Shown: positions 54,079 through 61,658 of the stretch, piece by piece
How positions within the stretch are numbered: the first letter of the stretch is position 1
How the letters are laid out: each line of letters begins with the position of its first letter
Assembly: GCF_028682395.1 (NCBI RefSeq)
Contig: NZ_JANHLC010000002.1
Span: 372,001 to 436,000, forward strand
Length of the DNA: 64,000 nt
From: Pseudomonas putida
GTDB lineage: Bacteria; Pseudomonadota; Gammaproteobacteria; Pseudomonadales; Pseudomonadaceae
Direction of reading: 5' to 3'
Notes under the pieces: generated by a model
Database searches by the model: none
Told to the model about the DNA's origin: nothing
Seen by the model: only the letters and a program-made list of their open reading frames with translations
Position numbers and translations under genes: made by a program

Positions 54079-54969
54079 TTATTGTTGGCCGACCGAGAAG
54101 TCGTGCCCCCAAATGCTCACGCGGGTGAACTCGAAGGCCGAGTGTTCGGCCCAGTCGACTTGCAGCCCGCCGTAGCCGTATTCCAGGTCGAAACCGGACG
54201 GCGTTTTCATGTAGAAACTGGTCATGCGGTCGTTCAGGTGCTGTCCCAGGGTCGCCGAGAGCTTGGCGGCGTGGCCTTGCATGCGGTCATGGGCACGGCC
54301 GACTTCGGTCATCGAATCGACCTCGACCATCACATGCACGCAGCCCGAAGGCACCGGGTATTCGGCCAATGCCAGGCTGTGGTGGCGGGCATTGCGGCAA
54401 TGCAGGAAGTGGATGCGGATCGGCGCCGCCGATGGATCCGGGCGGAAGTTGAAGATGTCCGAGAGTTCAAAGCCCAGGACGTCCTTGGCAAAAGCCAGGG
54501 TCGCATCAAAGTTCGGCGCTGGCAGCACGGTGTGGCCCAGGCCCATATCGCCAGTGATAAAGCGCGGCACGCCCTGGGGCGAGACAAAGGGCTGGCAGTC
54601 GGAGCGATGGCCCCAGCTCAGTTCGTGACGGTTGCCGGACGGGTCGAGCACACTGACCAGGGCCTGCACGCCACGCTGCTCGATGTCAGTTGCGCTGCCC
54701 ACCTGCCACTCGACCCCGGCGGCCTCCAGGCTAGCCAGGGCCTCCTTGAACGCGGCTTCCGAGCCCAGTTCCCAGCCGGACGCCAGGTAGCGAGCCTCGC
54801 TGCCCTCGACGATCAACATACGAAACGGCCGTTCATCCATCTTCACGTACAGACCGCCGCCGGGCGCTGGCTGCACCTGCATGCCCAAGACATCCTCGGC
54901 GTAGCGCTGCCACTGGCTAAGGTTCTCGATCTGCGAGACGAAATAGCTCAAACCGCGAATATGGATCAT
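54079..54969 (-). CDS. hsaC: Extradiol dioxygenase for steroid ring A (HsaC/TesB type)
   Basis: This 296-residue protein is a two-domain type I extradiol dioxygenase. The iron ligands are H146 in GLGHTVLP, H196/H197 in ARHHSLAL and E263 in DLEYGYGG. In steroid pathways this enzyme cleaves the aromatised ring A catechol (3,4-DHSA) in the meta position. The product is the substrate of the hydrolase encoded at 61659. It is the first gene of the ten-gene minus-strand operon and has an activator box about 65 bases upstream. BphC-type activity on other catechols is less likely in this context. Confidence 0.87.
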   Translation of the reverse strand: MIHIRGLSYFVSQIENLSQWQRYAEDVLGMQVQPAPGGGLYVKMDERPFRMLIVEGSEARYLASGWELGSEAAFKEALASLEAAGVEWQVGSATDIEQRGVQALVSVLDPSGNRHELSWGHRSDCQPFVSPQGVPRFITGDMGLGHTVLPAPNFDATLAFAKDVLGFELSDIFNFRPDPSAAPIRIHFLHCRNARHHSLALAEYPVPSGCVHVMVEVDSMTEVGRAHDRMQGHAAKLSATLGQHLNDRMTSFYMKTPSGFDLEYGYGGLQVDWAEHSAFEFTRVSIWGHDFSVGQQ

Positions 54970-55033
54970 GCCGTTCTCCTGGTGACTGAATTCAGTGCGT
55001 GGCAGGCATTGTGCGAATCGACAGCGCGCTCTT

Positions 55034-55051
55034 CATCGTCCGTTGAGACTA
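55034..55051 (-). promoter_or_regulatory. Steroid-locus activator box 5 (hsaC-ipd operon)
   Basis: Coding strand: TAGTCT-CAAC-GGACGATG. CACAAT follows after 20 bases. It forms a back-to-back pair with box 6 in the divergent promoter region. Confidence 0.7.
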
Positions 55052-55083
55052 CGCAAACCCGCGGGCAGGCCCGGCCGGCGGAC

Positions 55084-55101
55084 TAGTCCGTTTCAATGAT
55101 T
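55084..55101 (+). promoter_or_regulatory. Steroid-locus activator box 6 (acyl-CoA dehydrogenase operon)
   Basis: TAGTCC-GTTT-CAATGATT: the left half is perfect, the right half partly degenerate. TAGACT follows after 21 bases. It serves the plus-strand operon beginning at 55162. Confidence 0.5.
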
Positions 55102-55161
55102 CGAGCGCCCGGGTGGCGCCCCTAGACTCGGCCTCTATCTGTCCCCTGCCGAGAGCCCGCC

Positions 55162-56334
55162 ATGGAGTTCGCCTTTACCCCGGAACAACTGATGATCGAG
55201 GAGACCGCCGCGCGGTTTCTCGCCCAGACCTGCGACTCCCACGCCGTGCGCCGAGCCATGGACAGCGTCGAGGGCTATGACCCGCAGGTCTGGCAACGGA
55301 TCGGCGAGGAGCTGTACTGGCCGGCCCTGATGATTCCCGAAACATTCGGCGGCCTGGGCCTGGGCTTTGTCGAACTGGCGATCCTGCTGGAGCAAAGCGG
55401 CCGGCATCTGTTGGGCTCGCCATTCTTCGCCACGGCCGCCCTGGCAACCCCGGCGCTGATGCTCAGCAGTAACCCGGCGGTGCAAGCCGACTGGCTGGGG
55501 GCGATTGCCGCCGGGGCGACCCGCGCGACCCTGGCCTTTGCCAGCGGCCCGGGCTGGGATGCCGACAGCGTGCAGGCCGTGGCCACGCCCGACGCGTCGG
55601 GCTATCGGCTCAACGGCACGTATGCCCAAGTCCTCGACGGCGCCCAGGCGCAGTTGCTGATCGTCGCGGCGCGCCTGCCCGCCAGCACGGGCGAGCACGG
55701 CATCAGCCTGTTTGCCCTGCCGGCCGAGACGCCGGGAATCAAGCGGACCGCCCTGCCCACGCTGGATCAGACCCGGCGCCTGGCCCGGATCGAACTGCAC
55801 GATGTGCAACTCGACAGCTGCCATCTGCTGGTCGAAGTCGGCCAGGGCTGGCCACTGCTGCGCGACACCCTGCACATCGGCGCCATTGCCCTGGCCGCCG
55901 AGCAGACTGGCGGCGCCCAACAAAGCCTCGACCTGACCCTGGCCTATATTGCCGAGCGCCAGCAGTTTGGCCGGGCCATCGCCAGCTTCCAGGCGATCAA
56001 GCACCGCTGCGCGGACATGATGCTGGCCCTCGAATGCGCCCGCTCGGCGACCTACTACGCCGCTTGCGTGGCCCAGGAGCGCCTGGCCCCCGAGGGCGAG
56101 CCACAGGTCGCAGCGGCACTGGGCGACGCAGCCGCGACGGCGCAGATCCATGCCAGCGAGGCGTTTTTCCACTGCGCCGCCGAGTCGATCCAGTTGCATG
56201 GCGGCGTCGGTTTCACCTGGGAATACGACCCGCATCTGTATTTCAAACGGGCCCGCGCCAGCGAGCAGTTGTTCGGCCATCCGACGCTGCACCGTGAACG
56301 CCTGGCCGCACGGATTTTCGGAGAACAGCCATGA
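55162..56334 (+). CDS. Acyl-CoA dehydrogenase, smaller-type subunit of a pair
   Basis: This 390-residue acyl-CoA dehydrogenase begins MEFAFTPEQLMIEETAARFL. It has the flavin-binding stretch FGRAIASFQAIKHRCADMML and ends IQLHGGVGFTWEYDPHLYFKRA. Its sequence lacks the usual SEPxAGSD segment of the substrate pocket that is present in its partner, consistent with the unlike heteromer architecture of steroid dehydrogenases. The partner gene overlaps its stop by four bases. The substrate is a steroid side-chain or ring CoA ester, by context only. Confidence 0.83.
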   Translation: MEFAFTPEQLMIEETAARFLAQTCDSHAVRRAMDSVEGYDPQVWQRIGEELYWPALMIPETFGGLGLGFVELAILLEQSGRHLLGSPFFATAALATPALMLSSNPAVQADWLGAIAAGATRATLAFASGPGWDADSVQAVATPDASGYRLNGTYAQVLDGAQAQLLIVAARLPASTGEHGISLFALPAETPGIKRTALPTLDQTRRLARIELHDVQLDSCHLLVEVGQGWPLLRDTLHIGAIALAAEQTGGAQQSLDLTLAYIAERQQFGRAIASFQAIKHRCADMMLALECARSATYYAACVAQERLAPEGEPQVAAALGDAAATAQIHASEAFFHCAAESIQLHGGVGFTWEYDPHLYFKRARASEQLFGHPTLHRERLAARIFGEQP

Positions 56335-57524
56335 AGATCGGATTCAACGCCGACGACGAAGCGTTTCGCCAGACGGTCGCCGCCTGGATGGAACAGCACC
56401 TGAAGGGCGACTTCGCGCCCTTGCGCTTTCGCGGCGGCCCCGGCGACGAGCACAGCTTCCCCGAGGAGCGCAAAGCCTGGGAACGGCTGCTGGCCAGTGG
56501 CGGCTGGATCGGCGTCGGCTGGGCGCCGGAGCACGGCGGACGCGGTTTGAGCCTCAGTCGCCAGGTGATTTTCCACGAGGAATATGCACGGGCCGGTGGC
56601 CCCGGGCGCATGGGCCATATCGGCGAAGGCCTGGTCGGCCCGACACTGGCCGCATTCGGCACAACTGAACAGCAGGCCCGCCTGCTGCCGGGCATCCTCG
56701 CCGGGACCCAGTTCTGGTGCCAGGGCTATTCGGAACCGGGCGCCGGCTCCGACCTGGCCAACGTCAAGACCCGCGCCGTGCTCGACGACAGCGGCGAGCA
56801 CTGGCTGATCAGCGGGCAAAAAGTCTGGACCTCCCTCGCCCACGAGGCCGACTGGTGCTTTGTCCTCGCTCGCACGGAACCGGGCAGCAGCGGCCATCAC
56901 GGCCTGTCGTTCCTGTTGGTGCCCATGGCCCAGGCGAGCATCCGCGTCCAGCCGATCCAGCAACTGACTGGTACCAGCGAATTCAATGAGGTGTTTTTCG
57001 ACCAGACCCCGACCGCCACGGCCAATCTGGTGGGCAAGCCCGGCGATGGCTGGAAGATCGCCATGGCCCTGCTCGGCTTCGAGCGCGGGGTCTCGACCCT
57101 GGGCCAGCAAATGCAGTTTCACAATGAGCTGGATGAAATCATCCGCATCGCCAAAGACAACGGCGCCGCCCGCGACCCCATCCTGCGTCAGCGCATCGCC
57201 CAGGCCTGGGCTGGGCTCAAAGTGCTGCGCTACAACTCCCTGCGCATGCTCTCCGGCCCCCAGGATGGCAGCCTGCGCAAAGAGGCCATGATCTACAAGC
57301 TGGCCTGGTCCACCTGGCACTTGGAGCTGGGCAAGCTGGCCATGGACGTGCTGGGCAGCGAAGCGGAAATCCTCGACGCTGGGCCCTATGCACTGAGCCG
57401 CCTGCAATCGCTGTTTCTGTTTACCCGCGCCGACACGATCTACGGCGGCAGCAATGAAATCCAGCGCAATATCATCGCCGAACGCGCCCTGGGCATGCCC
57501 CGGGAACCGCGTCTACGCGGCTGA
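56331..57524 (+). CDS. Acyl-CoA dehydrogenase, catalytic-type subunit of a pair
   Basis: This 397-residue acyl-CoA dehydrogenase begins MKIGFNADDEAFRQTV. It contains CQGYSEPGAGSDLANVKTRA, ISGQKVWTSLAHEADW and the end IYGGSNEIQRNIIAERALG. It starts inside the stop of the gene before it. It is likely the catalytic partner in a heteromer that introduces a double bond into a steroid acyl-CoA. The two pairs in the window (here and 47337-49569) probably act at different steps. Confidence 0.84.
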   Translation: MKIGFNADDEAFRQTVAAWMEQHLKGDFAPLRFRGGPGDEHSFPEERKAWERLLASGGWIGVGWAPEHGGRGLSLSRQVIFHEEYARAGGPGRMGHIGEGLVGPTLAAFGTTEQQARLLPGILAGTQFWCQGYSEPGAGSDLANVKTRAVLDDSGEHWLISGQKVWTSLAHEADWCFVLARTEPGSSGHHGLSFLLVPMAQASIRVQPIQQLTGTSEFNEVFFDQTPTATANLVGKPGDGWKIAMALLGFERGVSTLGQQMQFHNELDEIIRIAKDNGAARDPILRQRIAQAWAGLKVLRYNSLRMLSGPQDGSLRKEAMIYKLAWSTWHLELGKLAMDVLGSEAEILDAGPYALSRLQSLFLFTRADTIYGGSNEIQRNIIAERALGMPREPRLRG

Positions 57525-57545
57525 CTCCGCGAAGAGGAATCGCCC

Positions 57546-58007
57546 ATGGACCTGCAACGCCACATCGAACAGCTTCAAGCCCTGGAAAGCATCCGCCGGC
57601 TCAAGCACCGTTACCTCAATGCCTGCGACATGAAGCAGGTCGACGATATCCGTGCCTGCTTCGCCGAAGGCACGGTGCTGATCGACTACGGGCCACTCGG
57701 CACCTTCCATGATCGTGACAGTTTTATCCGGCTGTTCCAGGACCTGGCCTGCCACGCCCGGGTGATCGATCTGCACCATGGCAGCAACGAGGAAATCGAA
57801 CTGCTCGATGCCGACCATGCGCGGGGCCTGTGGGCGCTGTATTACTTCAATATCGACCGCGAGACCGGCGCCACCCGCCAACTGGGCGGCCAGTATCACG
57901 ACCGCTACCAGCGCATCGATGGCCAGTGGAAGATCGTCGCCACCCGGGCCGTGCTGCATTCACAAACCAGTGGCCAGGGCCCTGCCGCTACGACCGGGGG
58001 GGCCTGA
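57546..58007 (+). CDS. NTF2/SnoaL-like protein, candidate hydroxysteroid dehydratase
   Basis: This 153-residue protein has the NTF2-like (SnoaL_4) pattern: a helical start ALESIRRLKHRYLNACD, the cone-forming strands and YQRIDGQWKIVATRAVLHSQ at the end. Y23 and D28 have the same spacing as the catalytic Tyr and Asp of BaiE bile acid 7-alpha-dehydratase, and a histidine pair (H77/H78) lies where BaiE has its His-rich strand. A role as steroid dehydratase or isomerase is therefore possible; the alternative is a non-enzymatic or isomerase NTF2 protein. It is encoded between the dehydrogenase pair and an SDR on one transcript. Confidence 0.72.
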   Translation: MDLQRHIEQLQALESIRRLKHRYLNACDMKQVDDIRACFAEGTVLIDYGPLGTFHDRDSFIRLFQDLACHARVIDLHHGSNEEIELLDADHARGLWALYYFNIDRETGATRQLGGQYHDRYQRIDGQWKIVATRAVLHSQTSGQGPAATTGGA

Positions 58008-58010
58008 GCA

Positions 58011-58889
58011 ATGGCCAGTTCTTCACCTAAAGTCGCCGTGGTCACCGGTGCCAGCCGGGGTGTCGGCAAGGGCATCGCCCTGGCCCTGGGCGCCGCCGGG
58101 ATGACCGTCTACCTGAGCGGGCGCTCCCTGGACCACAGCACCAGCACCCTGCGCGGCCAGCCCTTGCCGGGCAGCCTGCTGGAAACCGCCGAGGCCGTGA
58201 CCCGCGCCGGAGGGCTGGGCATCGCGGTGGCCTGCGACCATGGCGACGATACGCAGGTCGAAGCGCTGTTTGCCCGGGTCGAGCGCGAATGCGGGCGCCT
58301 CGACCTGCTGGTCAACAATGCGGCCCTGCTGCATGAAAACCTGATCGACCCGGGGCCGTTCTGGGCCAAGCCACTGGCACTGGTGGACATCCTCGATGTC
58401 GGCCTGCGTTCGGCCTATGTCGCCAGCTACCACGCCGCACCGTTATTGGTGCGCGGCGGCGCCGGGCTGCTGGTGTTTATCTCCTCGTTTGGGGCCGGCT
58501 GCTATATGCACGGCCCGGCCTACGGCGCGCAAAAAGCCGGCTGCGACAAGCTGGCGGCCGATATGGCCGTCGATTTCGAAGGCAGCGGCGTGGCCACGGT
58601 CTCACTGTGGATCGGCCCGCAGCGGACCGAGCGCACAGCCATCGCCGTGCAGGCCCGCGAGGCAGAGTACGAAGCCTTCCTCGGCCAATTGGAAACCCCG
58701 CAGTTCAATGGACGGATCATTCACGCCCTGCTGGAGGACCCGGCGCGCCTGGACCTGAGTGGCCAGACCCTGATCAGCGCCGAGCTGGCTGCGGGCTATG
58801 GCATCACTGAAGACGCCGGGCGCCAGCCCCCCTCCTACCGCGAGATGCTCGGCGCGCCTCGCCAACAGCATCCGGCGCGGGTGATCTGA
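58011..58889 (+). CDS. Short-chain dehydrogenase (DHRS1-like)
   Basis: This 292-residue SDR has the nucleotide motif TGASRGVGKGIALAL, the NNAA variant of the NNAG motif, and catalytic serine, tyrosine and lysine in ISSFGAG and YGAQKAGCDKLA. The GRSLDHSTSTL insert and long C-terminal tail resemble the DHRS1-like group. It lies three bases after the NTF2-like gene and ends the operon that starts at 55162. It probably oxidises a hydroxyl on the steroid or its side chain; which position is unknown. Confidence 0.78.
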   Translation: MASSSPKVAVVTGASRGVGKGIALALGAAGMTVYLSGRSLDHSTSTLRGQPLPGSLLETAEAVTRAGGLGIAVACDHGDDTQVEALFARVERECGRLDLLVNNAALLHENLIDPGPFWAKPLALVDILDVGLRSAYVASYHAAPLLVRGGAGLLVFISSFGAGCYMHGPAYGAQKAGCDKLAADMAVDFEGSGVATVSLWIGPQRTERTAIAVQAREAEYEAFLGQLETPQFNGRIIHALLEDPARLDLSGQTLISAELAAGYGITEDAGRQPPSYREMLGAPRQQHPARVI

Positions 58890-59011
58890 GCAGAACTGCG
58901 CTGGCAGGCACGGGCCAGCGCAACTGCTGCGCAAACTGCAGGCGCGCCAGGGCAGATACCCTCCACGGTTTCAGGATTGCTCCAAGAGCCCATTGACAAG
59001 ATCACATTGCC

Positions 59012-59101
59012 TATCGGCGGGTGTATTGCGTTGAGGATGAACGCCTCGCCATCCTGCTATTGGCCATTGGCAAACGCCAACACCTAGCCGCCTATAAGTA
59101 A
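59012..59101 (+). pseudogene. Remnant of a RelE/StbE-type toxin gene (C-terminal end only)
   Basis: These bases read as the last 29 codons of a RelE-family toxin: YRRVYCVEDE, LAILLLAIGKRQ and AAYK before TAA, matching the YRVVY-x-V-x-(D/E)-x(n)-V-x-AVGKR pattern. An in-frame stop lies just upstream and the rest of the toxin, start codon and antitoxin gene are not recognisable. It appears to be a decayed toxin-antitoxin module in the otherwise gene-free 58890-59237 interval. Recognition is by eye. Confidence 0.55.
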
Positions 59102-59162
59102 GCCGCCAAACGCTCGCAGCGCATCAAAATCCCTCACACGTTACCCGCCGCAGACTCAATGC

Positions 59163-59199
59163 AACGCCGCCATGCCTTGGGAGGTGGCGGCGTTTTTTT
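59163..59199 (+). terminator. Strong intrinsic terminator
   Basis: AACGCCGCC and GGCGGCGTT form a 9-bp stem around a 14-base loop and run into seven T. It follows the SDR operon and the toxin remnant and faces the minus-strand operon beyond. Confidence 0.85.
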
Positions 59200-59237
59200 A
59201 TCGAGTGAGCGCCGTGTCCCGGCACACACCCATGCGA

Positions 59238-59873
59238 CTAACGCACGCGAATCTTCGGGTCGCCCGCACCACGGCGCAGCTGACTCAAAAAGCCCTCCAA
59301 CGGCGCAGGCTCGGCAATCTGCGGCAAGGCATCCTTGTCCGGGCGCTGGGCCCAGAACGCATCCCATGACGGAAACAGCTCATGGAAACTCCCTGCGTAA
59401 GGCTCGCGCCCCGGCCAGCGCATTTTCAAGCCGCCAATCGGTGGTTTGTTCAGGTCCGTGGCGTACCAGTAGCACGGCAGGCGCCGGCGGAAACACCAGC
59501 GCCCGTCGATCCGCTCGTAATCGTCCCAGTAGAGCATCTGCATGATCACCCACTCGGGGCCAGTCTCATGCTCGTTCTTGGAATAGACCACACCCGTGGC
59601 ATGGTCCGGGTCGCTGAACTCGATGAGGTGCTGGCCCAGATGATGGGAGGTGCCGTGGAACTGCTTGCGCATGGTCTCGTCGAGCCAGGCCTTGAGATGG
59701 GCGCGGCCGGTCTTGTCGCGACCGACCCGTACATCAGGGGCAAAGCAGTTGGCCATGGCGTCCATATCGCGCATATCCAGGCTCAGGGCATATTTGCCGG
59801 CCAGTTGGCGAATGGCATCCAGGGATTCCAAGCGATCGAGCCGTTCGAGCAAGGCGTGGCTATCGGCACTCAT
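59238..59873 (-). CDS. NTF2/SnoaL-like protein, second candidate hydroxysteroid dehydratase
   Basis: This 211-residue protein has the SnoaL-like pattern LDRLESLDAIRQLAGKYALSLDMRDMDAMANCFAPD at the start and YERIDGRWCFRRRLPCYWY near residue 130. Y28 and D33 keep the Tyr-x4-Asp spacing of BaiE, and a histidine-rich strand (H76, H77, H81) follows. The C-terminal 60 residues form an extension absent from the plus-strand homologue. Its ATG shares a base with the stop of an SDR gene, so the two proteins are made together and probably act in sequence, for example oxidation then dehydration. Confidence 0.72.
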   Translation of the reverse strand: MSADSHALLERLDRLESLDAIRQLAGKYALSLDMRDMDAMANCFAPDVRVGRDKTGRAHLKAWLDETMRKQFHGTSHHLGQHLIEFSDPDHATGVVYSKNEHETGPEWVIMQMLYWDDYERIDGRWCFRRRLPCYWYATDLNKPPIGGLKMRWPGREPYAGSFHELFPSWDAFWAQRPDKDALPQIAEPAPLEGFLSQLRRGAGDPKIRVR

Positions 59874-60646
59874 CAGTCGAGCACCGTGTACAGGTCGGAG
59901 CTGCGCCCGCCATCGACCACCAGGCTGGCGCCGGTGACATAGGAAGCCTCGTCGCTGGCCAGAAAGAGGATGGCATTGGCCAGTTCCACCGGCAGGCCGA
60001 CCCGCTTCATCGGGATGACTTTCTCGGTATTGGCGCGGGCTTTCTCATCGCTGAGCATACCGGCGGTGGCCGGGGTGTCGACCACACCGGGCACGACCAC
60101 ATTGCAGCGGATATTCAAGGGCGCCCCTTCACTGGCCGCCGCGCGGCTGAAGTTGATCACCGCCGCCTTCGCTGCCGAGTAGCCGGCCATCCAGGCAGTG
60201 CCGAACAGGCCGCAGATCGAAGCCAGGTTGATGATCGAACCACCGCCCTGGTCTTTCATCAAACGCATGGCCGTGCGCGTGCCCCAGAACGTGCCGTCGA
60301 CAGTGGTGGCAAAGTTGGCGTGCCAGTCGGCGGTCGAGGTGCTTTCGATGCTGCCCCAGGTGTAGGCCATGGCATTGTTGACCAGGATATCCAGACGCCC
60401 GTGACGCTGGGCCGCACCTTCCAGAGCGGCGACATAAGCCTGTTCATCGCTGACATCGGCCACGGCCACCTCGGCCTTGCCCCCGAGCCCGACAATCCGC
60501 TCGAGCACCGCTTGCAGCGGCTCGACGCGCCGGCCGCAGAGCACCACGGTCGCGCCCTCTTCGGCAAAGCGCAGGGCAGTGGCTTCACCGATACCGGAAC
60601 CGGCGCCAGTGACAAAAGCGATCTTTGCTTGCAGACGTTTACTCAT
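59873..60646 (-). CDS. Short-chain dehydrogenase (hydroxysteroid dehydrogenase-like)
   Basis: This 257-residue SDR has the classical TGAGSGIGEATALRF motif, NNAMAYTW in place of NNAG, the catalytic NLASICGLFGTAWMAGYSAAKAA, and a C-terminus SYVTGASLVVDGG. Such enzymes oxidise hydroxyl groups on steroids (3-, 7- or 12-hydroxyl in bile acids). The change of NNAG to NNAM is slightly unusual. It is translationally coupled to the NTF2-like gene and lies eleven bases after another SDR, in an operon under box 7. Confidence 0.8.
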   Translation of the reverse strand: MSKRLQAKIAFVTGAGSGIGEATALRFAEEGATVVLCGRRVEPLQAVLERIVGLGGKAEVAVADVSDEQAYVAALEGAAQRHGRLDILVNNAMAYTWGSIESTSTADWHANFATTVDGTFWGTRTAMRLMKDQGGGSIINLASICGLFGTAWMAGYSAAKAAVINFSRAAASEGAPLNIRCNVVVPGVVDTPATAGMLSDEKARANTEKVIPMKRVGLPVELANAILFLASDEASYVTGASLVVDGGRSSDLYTVLD

Positions 60647-60657
60647 TGCTTATCCCC

Positions 60658-61392
60658 TTAGATAAAGGCCATGCCGCCGTTGACCGCGATGTTCTGCCCC
60701 GTCATAAAGCTGGCGTCGTCGCTGGCTAGGAACACCGCCACGCGGGCGATTTCGTCGGTCTCGCACATGCGCCCCAGCGGGACATTCTTGAGCAGGGCCT
60801 GCATGTGTTCGTCGGGAATGCCAGCCATCATCGGCGTATTGGTCGGGCCCGGGACCAGGGTGTTGACGCGGATGCCGCTGGCAGCCAGATCCCGGGCGAT
60901 GGAACGGGTCAGGCCCATGACACCGGCCTTGGATGCGCAGTAGTGGCTGGGGCCTTCCCCCGTCAGCGCCGCGGTGCTGGAGAGGTTGATGATGGCGCCC
61001 TGGCGACCGCCCTTGACCATCAAGCGCGCGCCCTCGCGGCAGCAGAGAAAGGTGCCGGTCAGGTTGACATTGATGACCCGCGCCCAGCTCTCGTCCGGGG
61101 TTTCCAGAAAACTGTCCAGCGCACCGACGCCGGCATTGTTGACCAGGATATCGAGGCCGCCGAAATGCGCCTCGGCCTGGCTCATGGCCGCGCTCACCGA
61201 AGCGCTGTCGGCCACATTGCAGGCGAGGGCCAGCACGCTGCTGCCCAGGTCGGCGAGGCCGTCGGCCAGGGCACTGTGGTTCAGATCGACCGCCACCACC
61301 TTCGCGCCTTCGGCGACAAACCGCCGGACCATGGCCTGGCCCATGCCCTGGCCGGCACCGGTGACGAAAGCGACTTTATTCTGCAATTTCAT
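60658..61392 (-). CDS. Short-chain dehydrogenase (FabG-like)
   Basis: This 244-residue SDR has TGAGQGMGQAMVRRF, NNAGVGAL, the catalytic NLSSTAALTGEGPSHYCASKAGV and the end SFMTGQNIAVNGGMAFI. It is a standard-length FabG/hydroxysteroid dehydrogenase type. It heads the three-gene minus-strand operon with box 7 about 90 bases upstream, and so is probably induced with steroid genes. Which hydroxyl it oxidises cannot be told from sequence. Confidence 0.8.
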   Translation of the reverse strand: MKLQNKVAFVTGAGQGMGQAMVRRFVAEGAKVVAVDLNHSALADGLADLGSSVLALACNVADSASVSAAMSQAEAHFGGLDILVNNAGVGALDSFLETPDESWARVINVNLTGTFLCCREGARLMVKGGRQGAIINLSSTAALTGEGPSHYCASKAGVMGLTRSIARDLAASGIRVNTLVPGPTNTPMMAGIPDEHMQALLKNVPLGRMCETDEIARVAVFLASDDASFMTGQNIAVNGGMAFI

Positions 61393-61480
61393 GGATCACT
61401 CCTGGGTTTCGTTGCCTGGGAGCCCACCAGCACGACGGCAGGCCTACCACCCCATGATTGGTCGGTGCCCGCCCCCGGGG

Positions 61481-61498
61481 CATCGTCCGATAGGACTA
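61481..61498 (-). promoter_or_regulatory. Steroid-locus activator box 7 (SDR-SDR-NTF2 operon)
   Basis: Coding strand: TAGTCC-TATC-GGACGATG, with perfect halves. CAATCA follows after 20 bases. Confidence 0.73.
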
Positions 61499-61508
61499 AC
61501 GCGGCGTC

Positions 61509-61526
61509 TGGTCTAAATGGACGATG
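61509..61526 (+). promoter_or_regulatory. Steroid-locus activator box 8 (hsaD)
   Basis: TGGTCT-AAAT-GGACGATG on the plus strand, right half perfect. GACGAT follows after 20 bases. It lies eleven bases from box 7 in opposite orientation, forming a divergent control region. Confidence 0.65.
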
Positions 61527-61658
61527 CCCCCATGGCAGGCGCGGCGGACGATCCCGCTGGCGAAAGCCGGAGCGGGTGTACACCGCACACACCCCTTCAA
61601 GTTCAGGCCGGCCCGCCCGGTGATCGCCCCTTGAACCCGCACATTCTGGAGAAAACTC

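Noticed and set aside
51290..54175. A plus-strand open frame of 961 codons antisense to ipdC, the hydratase, ipdB and ipdA
   Set aside because: It lies across four well-recognised genes, has no domain I recognise and is rich in Arg, Gly and His in the way typical of antisense frames in GC-rich DNA.
58993..59030. TTGACA as a -35 element of a small RNA ending at the 59163 terminator
   Set aside because: No -10-like hexamer occurs at 16-18 bases, and the stretch reads better as a toxin gene remnant.
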